Assembly (NCBI RefSeq): GCF_030817535.1
Contig: NZ_JAUSZL010000002.1
Location: forward strand, 7,750,001 to 7,814,000
DNA: 64,000 nt
Direction of reading: 5' to 3'
DNA from: Streptomyces sp. V3I8
GTDB lineage: Bacteria; Actinomycetota; Actinomycetes; Streptomycetales; Streptomycetaceae
Under the pieces are notes generated by a model that was given only the letters and a program-made list of their open reading frames with translations, was not told where the DNA came from and ran no database searches. Shown here piece after piece: positions 1 to 9,497 of the stretch (within the stretch, counting starts at the first letter, position 1; each line of letters starts with the position of its first letter). The translations under genes and the position numbers were made by a program.

Positions 1-2
1 GC

Positions 3-62
3 GGTGCCTGGCTGCAGTTGTGGAGCTGCGCGGGGACCGACAACCAGAAGTGGAGCGTCTGA
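3..62 (+). CDS. C-terminal end of a ricin-type (beta-trefoil) lectin-domain protein, 5' end outside window
   Basis: Reading from base 3 gives 19 codons and a TGA at 60-62. The peptide ends [16 protein letters not shown], which matches the last repeat of a ricin B-type trefoil lectin: a hydrophobic-Q-L-W strand, a Cys, and the closing Q-x-W motif (QKW). Such domains bind carbohydrate and usually sit at the C-terminus of secreted glycoside hydrolases or other extracellular enzymes in Streptomyces. The catalytic part is outside the window, so the enzyme cannot be named. It is followed by a terminator-like hairpin and is probably not part of the secretion operon. Confidence 0.75.
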   Translation, partial: GAWLQLWSCAGTDNQKWSV

Positions 63-103
63 GGACGCCCGCGGACCGGGAGCAACACTCCCGATACCCG
101 TCC

Positions 104-119
104 GCCCCGCGGGCGGGGC
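104..119. terminator. Hairpin downstream of the lectin gene
   Basis: GCCCCGC (104-110) and GCGGGGC (113-119) pair almost directly, 42 bases after the lectin stop codon. There is no T-tract, which is usual for Streptomyces terminators. It probably ends the upstream transcript. Confidence 0.4.
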
Positions 120-159
120 ATGATGGCACCGTCGGCTCGCCGACACACGCCCCCAGCAG

Positions 160-188
160 ACGGGGGCGTCCGTTGCAGACGCCCCCGT
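160..188. terminator. Strong 11-bp stem-loop just upstream of the EccA-like gene
   Basis: ACGGGGGCGTC (160-170) pairs perfectly with GACGCCCCCGT (178-188) around a 7-base loop. It ends only three bases before the ribosome binding site (192-198) of the next gene. It could be a second terminator for the lectin gene or a structure in the leader of the EccA-like gene. The sequence does not separate the two. Confidence 0.55.
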
Positions 189-205
189 GGCAAGGAGGTT
201 GGTGC

Positions 206-3200
206 GTGTCGCGCCAGGTACTGACGGTCGGTCCGGGAGACCGGGACCGTCACCGGACGATCGGTGAGGCACTCGCGGCTGCCCGGACCGGCGCACTCAT
301 CAGCGTCGCGCCCGGGACGTACGCGGAGAACCTGGTGATCAACACCAGGGTCACCCTCACCGCCGCCGAAGGGCGGGGAACGGTGGAGATCCGCCCGCGT
401 TCGGGCAGCGTGATCGCGCTGCGCGCCGACGCCGTGATGCTCTCCGAAGTGACATTGCGCGGCGGCGACGCCGAGCTGCCGGCCGTGGACGTGCGGCGCG
501 GGCAGGCCGCGCTCGACGGCTGCGAGATCATCGGCGCCGCGTGGACCGCGATGCTCGCCGGCGGCACGGGTTCGCTCGCGCTGCGGGAGTGCCGGATCAG
601 CAACTCGCAGGGCGCGGGCATCGTGGTCACCTCGACCACGCCCACCACCGTGGAGTCCTGCACCTTCGAGCACCTGGGCACCAGCGGCCTGGTCCTCGCC
701 GAGCAGGGCGAGGCCCGCATCCGCGGCTGCACGGTGCGCGACGCCCGCGGCAACGGCCTGCTCGCCAACGGCGAGTCCCGCGGCACGGTCGAGGACTGCG
801 ACATCTCCTCCACCGACAAGCCCTCCATCGCCCTGGAACAGAACTGCTCCCTCTCGGTGGTCCGCACCGTGGTGCACGACACCAGCACCGGCGTGCACCT
901 GAGCAGTGCGGGCCGTACGACGCTGGAGGACGTCCGCGTCACCGGGGCGTCCGGCAACGGCATCACGCTCGCCCAGGGCACCGACCCGGTACTGCGCCGC
1001 TGCCGCGTCTCGCGCACCCGCGGACACGGCGTGCTGGTCACCGACCGGGCGCGCGGCACCTTCGAGGACTGCTGGATCGACGGCACACAGGGTGCGGCAC
1101 TGCGGGTCGCCGGCGCCGCCTCCCCGGCCCTGACCGGTCTGACGGTCCGCGACTGCGACCAGACCGGACTGCTCCTGGAGGAGGACTCGGCGCCCGAGCT
1201 GGACCACCTCGAGGTGATCGGCGGCGCGCCCGCCATCGCGGTGCGCGGCGGAGCCAACCCGCTGCTGCGCCGGGCCCGGCTGGTGGAGCCCGCAGGCGAC
1301 GGCATCTCGACGGCCAAGGACGCCCGGGGCCGCGTCGAGGACTGCGAGGTGGTCCGGCCGAAGGGCGCGGGCGTCCGCGTGGCCTCCGGCAGCACCCTCT
1401 ACCTGGCCGGCGGCGGAGTCTCCGACACGGCCACCAACGGCCTGGTCGTGGAGGACGGCGGCAACGTCACCGTCCGTGACTTCCGCGTCGAGATATCCGG
1501 CGAGGAAGGCGTGGTCGTCGCCCCGGGCGGCGAACTGACCGCCAACCGCACCTCCGTGCACGCCTCCAAGGGCCACGGCTTCCTGCTCCGCGAGGGCGCG
1601 CTCGCCTCGCTCAGCGGCTGCGAGGTCTCCGGAGGCGCCCAGGACGGCTTCCGGGTGGAGTCCACCGCGCCGGTCTCCCTGGTGAACTGCCTCGCCCGCG
1701 AGAACGAGGGCGGCGGCCTGGTGCAGACCGCGCCCGGCGACCGGCTCGCCGTGGACGGCCTGAACAGCACCGGCAACGGCAAGCGGGACGCCTGGGGCTC
1801 CGGCAGCGCGGAGAACACCGACCCGGCCGGCTCCGGCGCCGCGGACGCGCCCCCGCCGGACCGCGCGGACGGCCCGCTGGGCGCCCTGAACGCGCTGATC
1901 GGCCTGGAGAACGTCAAGCAGCAGGTGCGCACGCTGGTCAACCTGACCCAGCTCGCCCAGCGCCGCGAACAGCTCGGCATGTCGGCCCCGCCGATGAGCC
2001 GGCACCTGATCTTCGCCGGCCCGCCCGGTACCGGCAAGACCACCGTCGCCCGCCTCTACGGGTCGATCCTCGCCGAACTGGGCTCGCTGCGCAGCGGGCA
2101 CCTGGTCGAGGTCTCCCGCGCCGACCTGGTCGCGCAGGTCGTCGGCGGCACCGCGATCAAGACCACCGAGACCTTCCAGCGGGCGCTCGGCGGCGTGCTG
2201 TTCATCGACGAGGCGTACACCCTCTCCTCGGACAGCGGCAACGGCGGCGCCGACTTCGGCCGCGAGGCGGTGGACACCCTGCTGAAGCTGATGGAGGACC
2301 ACCGCGACGACGTGGTGGTGGTCGCGGCCGGCTACTCCCGCGAGATGGAGTCCTTCCTCGGCTCCAACCCGGGTCTGGCCTCCCGCTTCTCGCGGACCGT
2401 CGAGTTCGAGAACTACTCGGTGCCCGAACTGGTCGCGATCATGGAGAACATGTGCGGCCAGCACCAGTACGAACTGGGCGAGGGCACCCCGGCCGCGCTG
2501 GCCGCGCACTTCGAGGCGATGCCGCGGGACAGCGGGTTCGGCAACGGCCGTGCCGCGCGCGGGGTGTTCGAGGAGATGGTGGACAGACAGGCGGTCCGGC
2601 TCGCCACCCTGCAACAGGTCAGTGAGCACGACCTGCGGCTGCTGCTGCCGGAGGACGTCTCCGCCACCGCCGCCGCGCAGGCCACCGACACCGCGGCCCC
2701 GGCCGACGACCCGCTGACCCGCCTCGGCGACATGATCGGCCTGGCCGAGGTGAAGCGCGAGGTCGCCGACCTGGTCAACCTCATCACCACCGCCCGTCAC
2801 CGTGCCGCCGCCGGGCTGCCGGTGCCCTCGCTCAGCAACCACCTGGTCTTCACCGGCCCGCCCGGTACCGGCAAGACCACCGTCGCGCGCCTGTACGGGG
2901 AGATCCTGACGCAGCTCGGCATCCTCGACCGGGGACAGCTGATCGAGGCCGCCCGCGCCGACCTGGTGGGCCGCTACATCGGTCACACCGCCCAGCTCAC
3001 CCGCGAGGTCTTCGAGAAGGCCCGCGGCGGTGTGCTGTTCATCGACGAGGCGTACACCCTCACCCCGCGCGGCGGCGGCGCCGACTTCGGCCAGGAAGCG
3101 GTGGACACGCTGCTGAAGCTGATGGAGGACCACCGCGACGAGGTGGTCGTCATCGTCGCCGGCTACACCGACGAGATGGAGCGCTTCCTCGCCTCCAACC

Positions 3201-3523
3201 CGGGCCTGTCCTCCCGCTTCCCGCGCCGCATCGGCTTCGCCGACTACTCCTCCGAGGAACTGGTCACCATCGTGCGCGCCCAGGCGGCGAGCATGGGGTA
3301 CGAGTGCGGAGCGGGCACCGGCCCGGTGCTCAAGGAGTACTTCGACTCGGTGCCCCGGGACCGTTCCTTCGGCAACGCCCGGCTGGCCCGCCAGGTGGTC
3401 GAGTCGATGGTCACCCGGCAGGCGGGACGGCTCAGTTCACTGGCTACGCCCACCCTCGACGACCTGCGCATCCTGCTCCCCGAGGACGTCGTGTCCGCGG
3501 CACCCAAGGCGGCCCCCCGATGA
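206..3523 (+). CDS. EccA-like protein: right-handed beta-helix fused to two CbxX/CfxQ-type AAA ATPase domains
   Basis: Start chosen at GTG 206 because AAGGAGG (192-198) lies 7 bases upstream; the protein is 1,105 residues. Residues ~5-530 are short repeats of the type 'V.DC.I......' with regularly spaced Gly, Asn and Cys, as in right-handed parallel beta-helices. Two tandem AAA domains follow, each with Walker A GPPGTGKT (605-612 and 884-891), Walker [11 protein letters not shown] (near 664 and 943) and downstream arginine-rich elements. The two domains are very alike and probably arose by duplication. CbxX/CfxQ AAA domains are the ATPase of EccA, a cytosolic T7SS component thought to act on substrate-chaperone complexes. 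Mycobacterial EccA has a TPR N-terminus and one AAA domain, so this architecture differs. The stop overlaps mycP in an ATGA, so the two are translationally coupled. Confidence 0.85.
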   Translation: MSRQVLTVGPGDRDRHRTIGEALAAARTGALISVAPGTYAENLVINTRVTLTAAEGRGTVEIRPRSGSVIALRADAVMLSEVTLRGGDAELPAVDVRRGQAALDGCEIIGAAWTAMLAGGTGSLALRECRISNSQGAGIVVTSTTPTTVESCTFEHLGTSGLVLAEQGEARIRGCTVRDARGNGLLANGESRGTVEDCDISSTDKPSIALEQNCSLSVVRTVVHDTSTGVHLSSAGRTTLEDVRVTGASGNGITLAQGTDPVLRRCRVSRTRGHGVLVTDRARGTFEDCWIDGTQGAALRVAGAASPALTGLTVRDCDQTGLLLEEDSAPELDHLEVIGGAPAIAVRGGANPLLRRARLVEPAGDGISTAKDARGRVEDCEVVRPKGAGVRVASGSTLYLAGGGVSDTATNGLVVEDGGNVTVRDFRVEISGEEGVVVAPGGELTANRTSVHASKGHGFLLREGALASLSGCEVSGGAQDGFRVESTAPVSLVNCLARENEGGGLVQTAPGDRLAVDGLNSTGNGKRDAWGSGSAENTDPAGSGAADAPPPDRADGPLGALNALIGLENVKQQVRTLVNLTQLAQRREQLGMSAPPMSRHLIFAGPPGTGKTTVARLYGSILAELGSLRSGHLVEVSRADLVAQVVGGTAIKTTETFQRALGGVLFIDEAYTLSSDSGNGGADFGREAVDTLLKLMEDHRDDVVVVAAGYSREMESFLGSNPGLASRFSRTVEFENYSVPELVAIMENMCGQHQYELGEGTPAALAAHFEAMPRDSGFGNGRAARGVFEEMVDRQAVRLATLQQVSEHDLRLLLPEDVSATAAAQATDTAAPADDPLTRLGDMIGLAEVKREVADLVNLITTARHRAAAGLPVPSLSNHLVFTGPPGTGKTTVARLYGEILTQLGILDRGQLIEAARADLVGRYIGHTAQLTREVFEKARGGVLFIDEAYTLTPRGGGADFGQEAVDTLLKLMEDHRDEVVVIVAGYTDEMERFLASNPGLSSRFPRRIGFADYSSEELVTIVRAQAASMGYECGAGTGPVLKEYFDSVPRDRSFGNARLARQVVESMVTRQAGRLSSLATPTLDDLRILLPEDVVSAAPKAAPR

Positions 3524-4782
3524 GAAAGCCCGCGCGCGGGGTCGCCCGCCTGCTGTCCGGCACCGGCCTCGCCGCCGCGCTGCTGCTGCCCACCGTCGTC
3601 CCGGCGCAGGCGACCCCTGCCGCCGGTCCGCCCGCGGCCGACGGGAAGGGCCAGGAACTGCCCGGTATGCCCTCCGCGCTCGCCGCGGACGCCGACACGG
3701 TGGACTGCACCCCCGCCTCCCGTGAGAAGGCCGGGAAGCAGGACTGGTCGCGCCAGCGCCTCGACCTGGACCGGCTGCACGGGTACAGCACCGGCGCGGG
3801 TGTCACCGTCGCCCTGATCGACACCGGTGTAGTGCCGGGCGCCGCCGGTCTCGCCGGCCGGGTCACCGCCGAGGGCGCGGCCGCCGAGGACTGCGTCGGG
3901 CACGGCACCTTCCTGGCCGGGCTGATCGCCGGGACCGGTGAGGGCCGTGCGCGCCTGACCGGGGTCGCCCCGGGCGCGAAGATCCTGGCCCTGCGCGGTA
4001 CCGACACACGCGGCCAGGCGAGTACGACCCTCGTCGTGGCGGCGGTTCGCGCGGCGATCGCGGCGAAGGCCGAGGTGATCGCGGTCGGGGTGGCCCTGCC
4101 GCGCCGTGACGCGGAGCTGACCCGCGCGGTCGCCGACGCGCGCGAGGCGGGCGCGCTGGTGGTCGCCGCGGCCACCCCGGACCCGCCCCGCAGCGGCACC
4201 GACGAGATCCCGGCCCGCACGTACTGGCCGGCCGGTGAGCCCGGCGTGCTGTCGGTGGCCGACATGATGCCCGCGGGGGTCCGGCCGGACAACGCCCTCG
4301 CCACCGGTGGCATCGACCTGGCCGCTCCGGGCGCCGGAGTGGTCTCCGGCGGTCCGCGCGGGGACGGTCACTACCTCGGCGCGGGCGCCTCGGTGGCCGC
4401 CGCCTACGCGGCCGGGGCCGCCGCCGCGGTCCGCGCCGTGCGGCCGGACGACTCGCCCGACGCCGTCGCGCGCCGCCTGACCGCGACCGCCTATCCGGCC
4501 GACATCCCGCAGCTCGACGCCTACGCGGCCGTCACCACCGTCCTGAACGACTCGGGCGACGCGGACGGGTCCGCCGGGGCCGGGCGGGCCGCGGACCCCG
4601 TAGCGGTCCGGGACACCTCCGCGGCGGACCGGGCCACCGACCGGGCCACGCTGTTCGTGCTCCTCGGTACCGGCGGCGTGCTGGCCGTCCTGTGGGCCGC
4701 CTTCGCCCTGCCGCGGGCGCGGGCGCGGGGGTGGCGGCCGGCGGGGGCGGGGCCCTCGTCGGGTGCCCCTGACGAGGGCTGA
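3520..4782 (+). CDS. mycP: Mycosin, membrane-anchored subtilisin-like serine protease of T7SS
   Basis: 420 residues from ATG 3520, which overlaps the previous stop (ATGA). Features in order: signal peptide (1-31, basic start, Leu/Ala core, AQA end); subtilisin domain with Asp101 in VALIDTGV, His128 in CVGHGTF and Ser291 in [10 protein letters not shown]-terminal membrane helix ~377-397 followed by a basic cytosolic tail. This is the mycosin layout. MycP sits on the outer face of the membrane and is needed for stability of the ESX membrane complex. The segment where subtilases carry the oxyanion Asn (usually AAGN) reads AAATPD here (217-221), so that residue seems absent or displaced. Identity as mycosin is well supported by fold and neighbourhood. 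Confidence 0.9.
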   Translation: MRKPARGVARLLSGTGLAAALLLPTVVPAQATPAAGPPAADGKGQELPGMPSALAADADTVDCTPASREKAGKQDWSRQRLDLDRLHGYSTGAGVTVALIDTGVVPGAAGLAGRVTAEGAAAEDCVGHGTFLAGLIAGTGEGRARLTGVAPGAKILALRGTDTRGQASTTLVVAAVRAAIAAKAEVIAVGVALPRRDAELTRAVADAREAGALVVAAATPDPPRSGTDEIPARTYWPAGEPGVLSVADMMPAGVRPDNALATGGIDLAAPGAGVVSGGPRGDGHYLGAGASVAAAYAAGAAAAVRAVRPDDSPDAVARRLTATAYPADIPQLDAYAAVTTVLNDSGDADGSAGAGRAADPVAVRDTSAADRATDRATLFVLLGTGGVLAVLWAAFALPRARARGWRPAGAGPSSGAPDEG

Positions 4783-4818
4783 GCGGTTCGCTGCCTGCGG
4801 GTGGGCGGGGGGTCCGGT

Positions 4819-4957
4819 CGCGCCGTTCCCCGCGCCCCTGAGGGGCGAAGGACTGCGCCGTTCCCCGCGTCCCTTGAGACAGAAGACCGCGCCGTTCCCC
4901 GCGTCCCTTGAGACGAAGGACTGCGCCGTTCCCCGCGCCCCTTGCAGGGCCCGGGGA
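4819..4957. repeat. Four tandem ~34-36 bp repeats in the mycP-eccC gap
   Basis: Units begin near 4819, 4855, 4889 and 4923 and share the core GCGCCGTTCCCCGCG followed by CCCTTGAG or CCCTGAGG and GAAGGACT-like ends. This G/C-rich motif resembles short intergenic repeats common between convergent Streptomyces genes. Spacing is 36, 34 and 34 bases. No coding role is apparent. Confidence 0.6.
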
Positions 4958-4961
4958 ACGG

Positions 4962-4994
4962 GAAGCGGGGGCCACCTCAGGTGGCCCCCGCTTC
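4962..4994. terminator. Bidirectional terminator between mycP and eccC
   Basis: A perfect 15-bp stem, 4962-4976 against 4980-4994, with loop TCA. It lies between two converging genes and ends 10 bases from the eccC stop codon, so it can serve both strands. Confidence 0.8.
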
Positions 4995-5004
4995 GCTGCG
5001 TCGC

Positions 5005-8000
5005 TCAGGTGTTCTGTGCCTCGGGCTCCTCCACCAGGGCCGTCTGTATCAGCTTCGCCTTGCGGCGGGCGATGTGCAGGGCTCGGCCCGGCGGGAGGTT
5101 GCGGGGCTTGGTGTTGCCGAAGAGGCTGCCCTCCGTGGGCGGGCAGGAGAGCAGGACGGCCGGGTTGTTGGCCTCGTCGAGACGGCGGATCAGGCCGTCG
5201 CTGAGACCGCGTCCCGCGCCCATGGCACTGCGGGCGACGACCAGGTGCAGCCCCATCTCGAAGCCGAGCGTCAGGTACTCGAACAGCGGCTCCAGAGGAC
5301 TCTGGAACGAGCTGCCGGAGACCATGTCGTAGTCGTCGATCAGGATGAACAGACGCGGGCCGGTCCACCAGTCGCACCGGCGCATGCGGCCGGGGGCGAT
5401 GTCGGCCCCGGGGACCCGGGTCTTCAGCGCCCGGGCCGCGCCCTCGATGGTCTCCTTGAGGTTGTCCAGCGAGATGACGTGCCCGATGCGGTACTCCTCG
5501 GGGACGGTGTCCACCAGGGTACGGCGGTAGTCCACCACGATGATCTTCGCCTCGGCGGGGGAGTAGCGGGCGGTGATGCCCGCCGTGACGCTGCGCAGCA
5601 GGTTGGTCTTGCCGCTCTCCGTGTCGCCGACCACGATCATGTGCGGAGTACGGCTGAAGTCGTGCCAGACCGGCTCCAGCGCGTCCTGGTCGATACCGAG
5701 GGGCAGGCGCATACCGCCGCCCTCGGTGGGCTCGGGCGCGGGGAGTTCGGCGGCCGGGAGGCGGTGCGGCAGCATCCGGACCTGCGGGGCGGGCGCGCCG
5801 GGCCAGTGCCGGGCGACCTCGGTGACCAGGTGGGTGACACCCTCGCCGAGGTCCTCCAGAGAGCCGCTGCCGTCGAGACGGGGCAGACCCGCGAGGAAGT
5901 GCATCTTGCTGTCGGCGGTGATGCCACGGCCACCGCTGCGCGGCACCGAACGGGCCTTGCGGGTGTCGATCTCGGAGTCCATCGGGTCACCCATCCGCAG
6001 TTCCAGGCGGGTGGCCGACTGGTCGCGGACCTGCGCGGACAGCTCCACCCAGCGGGTGGTGGTGATGATCAGGTGGATGCCGTAGTTGAGGCCCCGCGCG
6101 GCGAGCTCGTTGAACTTCGCGATCAGGTCGTCGTAGTCCTGGCGGACCGTGGACCAGCCGTCGACCACCATGAACACGTCGCCGAAGGGCTCGTCGGGGA
6201 ACTCCCCGGCGGCCCGCCGGCGGCGGTAGGACTGCATGGAGTCGATGGTGTGGTCGACGAAGAACTGCTCGCGCCGGGCGAGCAGCGTCATCACCTCGGC
6301 GACCGCCCGGTGCACCCGCTCCGGGTTGAGCCGCGCCGCGACACCGCCGACGTGCGGGAGCGCCGCGAGCTGCGAGAGACCGCCGCCACCGAAGTCGAGG
6401 CAGTAGAACTGGACCTCGGCGGGGGTGTGGGTGAGGGCGAGGGCGCCGATCAGCGTGCGGGCGAGCGTGGACTTGCCGCTCTGCGAACCGCCCGCGACGG
6501 CGACGTGGCCGCCGGCTCCGGAGAGGTCCACGACCAGCGGGTCGCGGCGCTGCTCGAAGGGCTTGTCCACCAGGCCGACCGGGACGCGCAGCTTGCCGGT
6601 GCCGCCCCAGCCCGCGGCGGTGAGACCGCGCTCGGGGTCGACGGTGAGGCCACCGGGCAGCAGGACGTCCAGCGGGGACGGCTCGTCCAGCGGCGGCAGC
6701 CACACCTGGTGGGCGGCCGGACCGGAGTCGCGCAGCCGGTCGAGGGCCACGGCGAGCAGCGTCTCCTCGTCCTCGTCGCCCTCCTTGGTCTCCGGCTCCG
6801 GTTCGGGGGCGGCCTCCAGGGTGCGCGGCACGACCCAGCCGCTGGTCCACGGCACCACCTGACTGGCCACCCGGGCCTGCACCACCGCGCCGGTACGGCG
6901 CCGGTAGGTGCCGGACGAGTAGGCGGCACGGAACCGGGTCAGCGACTCCACCCCGGACTTCAGGTAGCCGCTGCCGGGCTGGGCCGGCAGTTCGTAGGCG
7001 TCCGGCACACCGAGTACGCCGCGGCTCTCCATGGCGGAGAAGGTGCGCAGGCCGACCCGGTACGAGAGATGGCTCTCCAACTGGTGCATGCGGCCCTCGT
7101 CCAGGCGCTGCGAGGCGAGCAGCAGGTGCACCCCGAGGGAGCGGCCGAGGCGGCCGATCATCACGAACAGGTCCATGAACTCCCGGTGCGTGGACAGGAG
7201 CTCGCTGAACTCGTCGACCACGACGAACAGGCTGGGCAGCGGGGTCAGGGCGGTCCCCGCCGCGCGGGCCCGCTCGTACTCCAGGGCGGAGGTGTAGTTG
7301 CCGGCCGAGCGCAGCAGCTCCTGGCGGCGCATGAGTTCGCCGTGCAGAGCGTCCTGCATGCGTTCCACCAGGGCGACCTCGTCGGCGAGGTTGGTGATGA
7401 CCGCGGAGGTGTGCGGGAGTTCCTCCAGGCCCAGGAACGTGGCGCCGCCCTTGAAGTCGACCAGGACGAAGTTCAGGGTCTCGGAGGAGTTGGTCAGCGC
7501 GAGACCGAGGACGAGGGTGCGCAGCAGCTCGCTCTTGCCGGAGCCGGTGGCGCCGATGAGCATGCCGTGCGGGCCCATGCCGCCCTGCGCGGACTCCTTG
7601 ATGTCGAGTTCCACCGGGCGCCCGTCCACGCCGACCGCGACCGGCACCCGCAGCCGGGCGGAGCCGGTGTGCCGGGCGAAGAGGGTGGCCGGGTCGTGCC
7701 GGTGCAGGTCGGGGATGCCGAGCAGGGTGGTCAGTTCGACGTCGGCGTCCAGCGGCTGCGCGATGTCGGTGCCCAGGCTGATCCGGCGGGAGGTGAGCAG
7801 CCGGGCCAGCGACTCCGCGCCGAGCGGGCCGAGCCGGTCCGGGCGGCCGAGCGCGACGGAACGCTCCTTGCGGCTGCGGTCGGTACGCACCAGGTTGACC
7901 CGGTCGGGACCGACGGTCAGCCGCAGCGTGTTGCGGCCGGGCTTCCAGCGCAGCGCCCCGGAGACGTCGAGGACCACGGCGTTGCGGTAGCCGTGCCCCT

Positions 8001-9093
8001 CCCAGCGGTGGCCCTCGGGGACGGTGACGCCGTCCAGGACGACCACGGTGTACGGCTCGTCACGGCCGGGGCGGGCGTCCGGGTCGAAGCCGGGCCGCTC
8101 GGCGAACTCCGCGCCGAGCAGGTCGTCCAGCTCGTTGAGGTCGGCGGTGATTCGGCGGACCTGTCCGGCGCCGTCCTCCTCCTGCGGATGCAGCGCGTGC
8201 GGCAGCCACTTGACCCACTCCCAGTCGGGCCGCCGCTCGTCGCTGACACAGATCGCGAGCCACAGCTCCTCGGGCGCGTGGAACACCGCGAGCTGACCGA
8301 GCGCGGCGCGCACGAGGGAGCGTACGGCGTCGGTCGGGTCCGGTGCGGGGGTGCCGGCCTCGGACCGGGCCGCGCCGAGCTCCCCGCCGGGCGGGACGCC
8401 CGGTTCGGCGGAGGTCTGTCCCGGGGCGTCCTCGGGGCGCACCAGGATCCGGGCCGAGGAGCGCAGGTACAGGCCCAGGGGCTGGTCGGGCACGGTCGAG
8501 TAGGCGCGGATGAAGCGGCGCAGGGCGTGCGCGGTGAGCGGTTCGAGGTCCTCCACCGGGCGGGTCGAGACCGGCTGCAGGGTCAGCGCGAGCTGCTGCT
8601 CACCGACCGCGAGCCGGGCCTCGCCGAAGTCCTCGTCGGTCGGGCGGCGCTCCCACAGCCGCGAGGTGCGGGCCAGCGAGCGCAGCGAGGCGGGGTCCGG
8701 GTGGCGCCAGGCGAGCGCCCGCTGCTGCTCCACGATGGTGGAACGGACCCGCTTGCGCATCTGGGTCAGGTAGCGGAGGTAGTCGCGGCGTTCGCCCTTC
8801 AGACGCTGCTTGCGCTCGCTGGAGCGGCGCATCAGCTGCCCCAGGAGCATGGCACCGGCGGAGAGCGCCATGACGCCCATGGCCAGGTACATGAAGACGC
8901 CGTTCCCGCCGCCGGGGCGCAGGAACATCAGCATCATCGACACCGACATCAGGGCCATCGGCAGATAGGTCCATATCGCCGAGGTGTCGGGCACCGCCTC
9001 GGCGAGGACCGGTGGCTCCTGCAGGGTCAATTGACCCTCGGGCATCTCCGGTCCGCGTCTGCGGGCCGGCCGGCGAAACAGCACCACACTCAA
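5005..9093 (-). CDS. eccC: EccC, FtsK/SpoIIIE-family triple ATPase motor of T7SS
   Basis: 1,362 residues from a TTG start at 9093, chosen because GGAGG lies 9 bases upstream on the minus strand. Two membrane helices at ~38-58 and ~65-86 are followed by a basic cytosolic stretch. Three FtsK/SpoIIIE ATPase domains follow: Walker A GATGSGKS (514-521), GGSQSGKS (868-875) and GDTESGKT (1156-1163). Walker B is VVVDEF in domain 1 (D627-E628), MVVDGW in domain 2 and LIDDYD in domain 3. Only domain 1 keeps the catalytic Glu, as known for EccC proteins in which the later ATPase domains are degenerate and bind substrate signals. It is a single polypeptide, unlike the split EccCa/EccCb of ESX-1. It converges on mycP and diverges from eccD. 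Confidence 0.95.
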   Translation of the reverse strand: MSVVLFRRPARRRGPEMPEGQLTLQEPPVLAEAVPDTSAIWTYLPMALMSVSMMLMFLRPGGGNGVFMYLAMGVMALSAGAMLLGQLMRRSSERKQRLKGERRDYLRYLTQMRKRVRSTIVEQQRALAWRHPDPASLRSLARTSRLWERRPTDEDFGEARLAVGEQQLALTLQPVSTRPVEDLEPLTAHALRRFIRAYSTVPDQPLGLYLRSSARILVRPEDAPGQTSAEPGVPPGGELGAARSEAGTPAPDPTDAVRSLVRAALGQLAVFHAPEELWLAICVSDERRPDWEWVKWLPHALHPQEEDGAGQVRRITADLNELDDLLGAEFAERPGFDPDARPGRDEPYTVVVLDGVTVPEGHRWEGHGYRNAVVLDVSGALRWKPGRNTLRLTVGPDRVNLVRTDRSRKERSVALGRPDRLGPLGAESLARLLTSRRISLGTDIAQPLDADVELTTLLGIPDLHRHDPATLFARHTGSARLRVPVAVGVDGRPVELDIKESAQGGMGPHGMLIGATGSGKSELLRTLVLGLALTNSSETLNFVLVDFKGGATFLGLEELPHTSAVITNLADEVALVERMQDALHGELMRRQELLRSAGNYTSALEYERARAAGTALTPLPSLFVVVDEFSELLSTHREFMDLFVMIGRLGRSLGVHLLLASQRLDEGRMHQLESHLSYRVGLRTFSAMESRGVLGVPDAYELPAQPGSGYLKSGVESLTRFRAAYSSGTYRRRTGAVVQARVASQVVPWTSGWVVPRTLEAAPEPEPETKEGDEDEETLLAVALDRLRDSGPAAHQVWLPPLDEPSPLDVLLPGGLTVDPERGLTAAGWGGTGKLRVPVGLVDKPFEQRRDPLVVDLSGAGGHVAVAGGSQSGKSTLARTLIGALALTHTPAEVQFYCLDFGGGGLSQLAALPHVGGVAARLNPERVHRAVAEVMTLLARREQFFVDHTIDSMQSYRRRRAAGEFPDEPFGDVFMVVDGWSTVRQDYDDLIAKFNELAARGLNYGIHLIITTTRWVELSAQVRDQSATRLELRMGDPMDSEIDTRKARSVPRSGGRGITADSKMHFLAGLPRLDGSGSLEDLGEGVTHLVTEVARHWPGAPAPQVRMLPHRLPAAELPAPEPTEGGGMRLPLGIDQDALEPVWHDFSRTPHMIVVGDTESGKTNLLRSVTAGITARYSPAEAKIIVVDYRRTLVDTVPEEYRIGHVISLDNLKETIEGAARALKTRVPGADIAPGRMRRCDWWTGPRLFILIDDYDMVSGSSFQSPLEPLFEYLTLGFEMGLHLVVARSAMGAGRGLSDGLIRRLDEANNPAVLLSCPPTEGSLFGNTKPRNLPPGRALHIARRKAKLIQTALVEEPEAQNT

Positions 9094-9497
9094 GGAACGA
9101 AACCTCCGGGTTCACTGACTTTCCGGCCCGCACCGAATACCGACGCACCCGGCAGCGGGAAAGACCGTACCGGGTCGATTCTCCGGGTCCCGCGTCAGGC
9201 GGTGAACGCCGGGGTGAATGTTTCGAGCGGATAGCGAAGACGGGCAACTCCCGTGAAGACAACTCCATACCGGACAACGAGTCCGGTCCGCAGCACGATC
9301 CGGCGGGCGTAGGCAGTAGTCTGCATTCACGGAACGCGACCTGTCCACGTGGGAGAGGCGGTCGCCGGCCGCGCGGACACAATTCTCCTGCCAGTACCCC
9401 CCGTTCCTGGCCGCGCCGGCCTTCCGTACCCTTCGCAGGTCCCCCTCCCGGGGAAGTCCTCCTGTCAAAGCCCCCACGGAAGACGAGAGTTCAGCTG
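9094..9497. promoter_or_regulatory. Divergent eccC/eccD intergenic region
   Basis: 404 bases without a credible gene; it must hold the start signals of both eccC (-) and eccD (+). A weak -10-like TACCCT is present on the + strand at 9427-9432 with a poor -35 (TTCCTG, 9404-9409). On the minus strand a TACGGT hexamer lies about 80 bases upstream of eccC without a clear -35. No operator symmetry was recognised. Confidence 0.4.

Noticed and set aside
20..205. An N-terminal extension of the EccA-like protein from base 20
   Set aside because: It overlaps the lectin tail and two hairpins, and lacks a ribosome site; GTG 206 has a strong one.
4942..9234. A 1,430-codon + strand frame opposite eccC
   Set aside because: It is the mirror of the eccC codon bias; the minus strand encodes an unmistakable EccC with three ATPase domains.
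9012..9497. An extended N-terminus of eccD from 9012
   Set aside because: It would overlap eccC and add a Pro/Arg-rich stretch with no homology to EccD; the ubiquitin-like domain starts at 9498.
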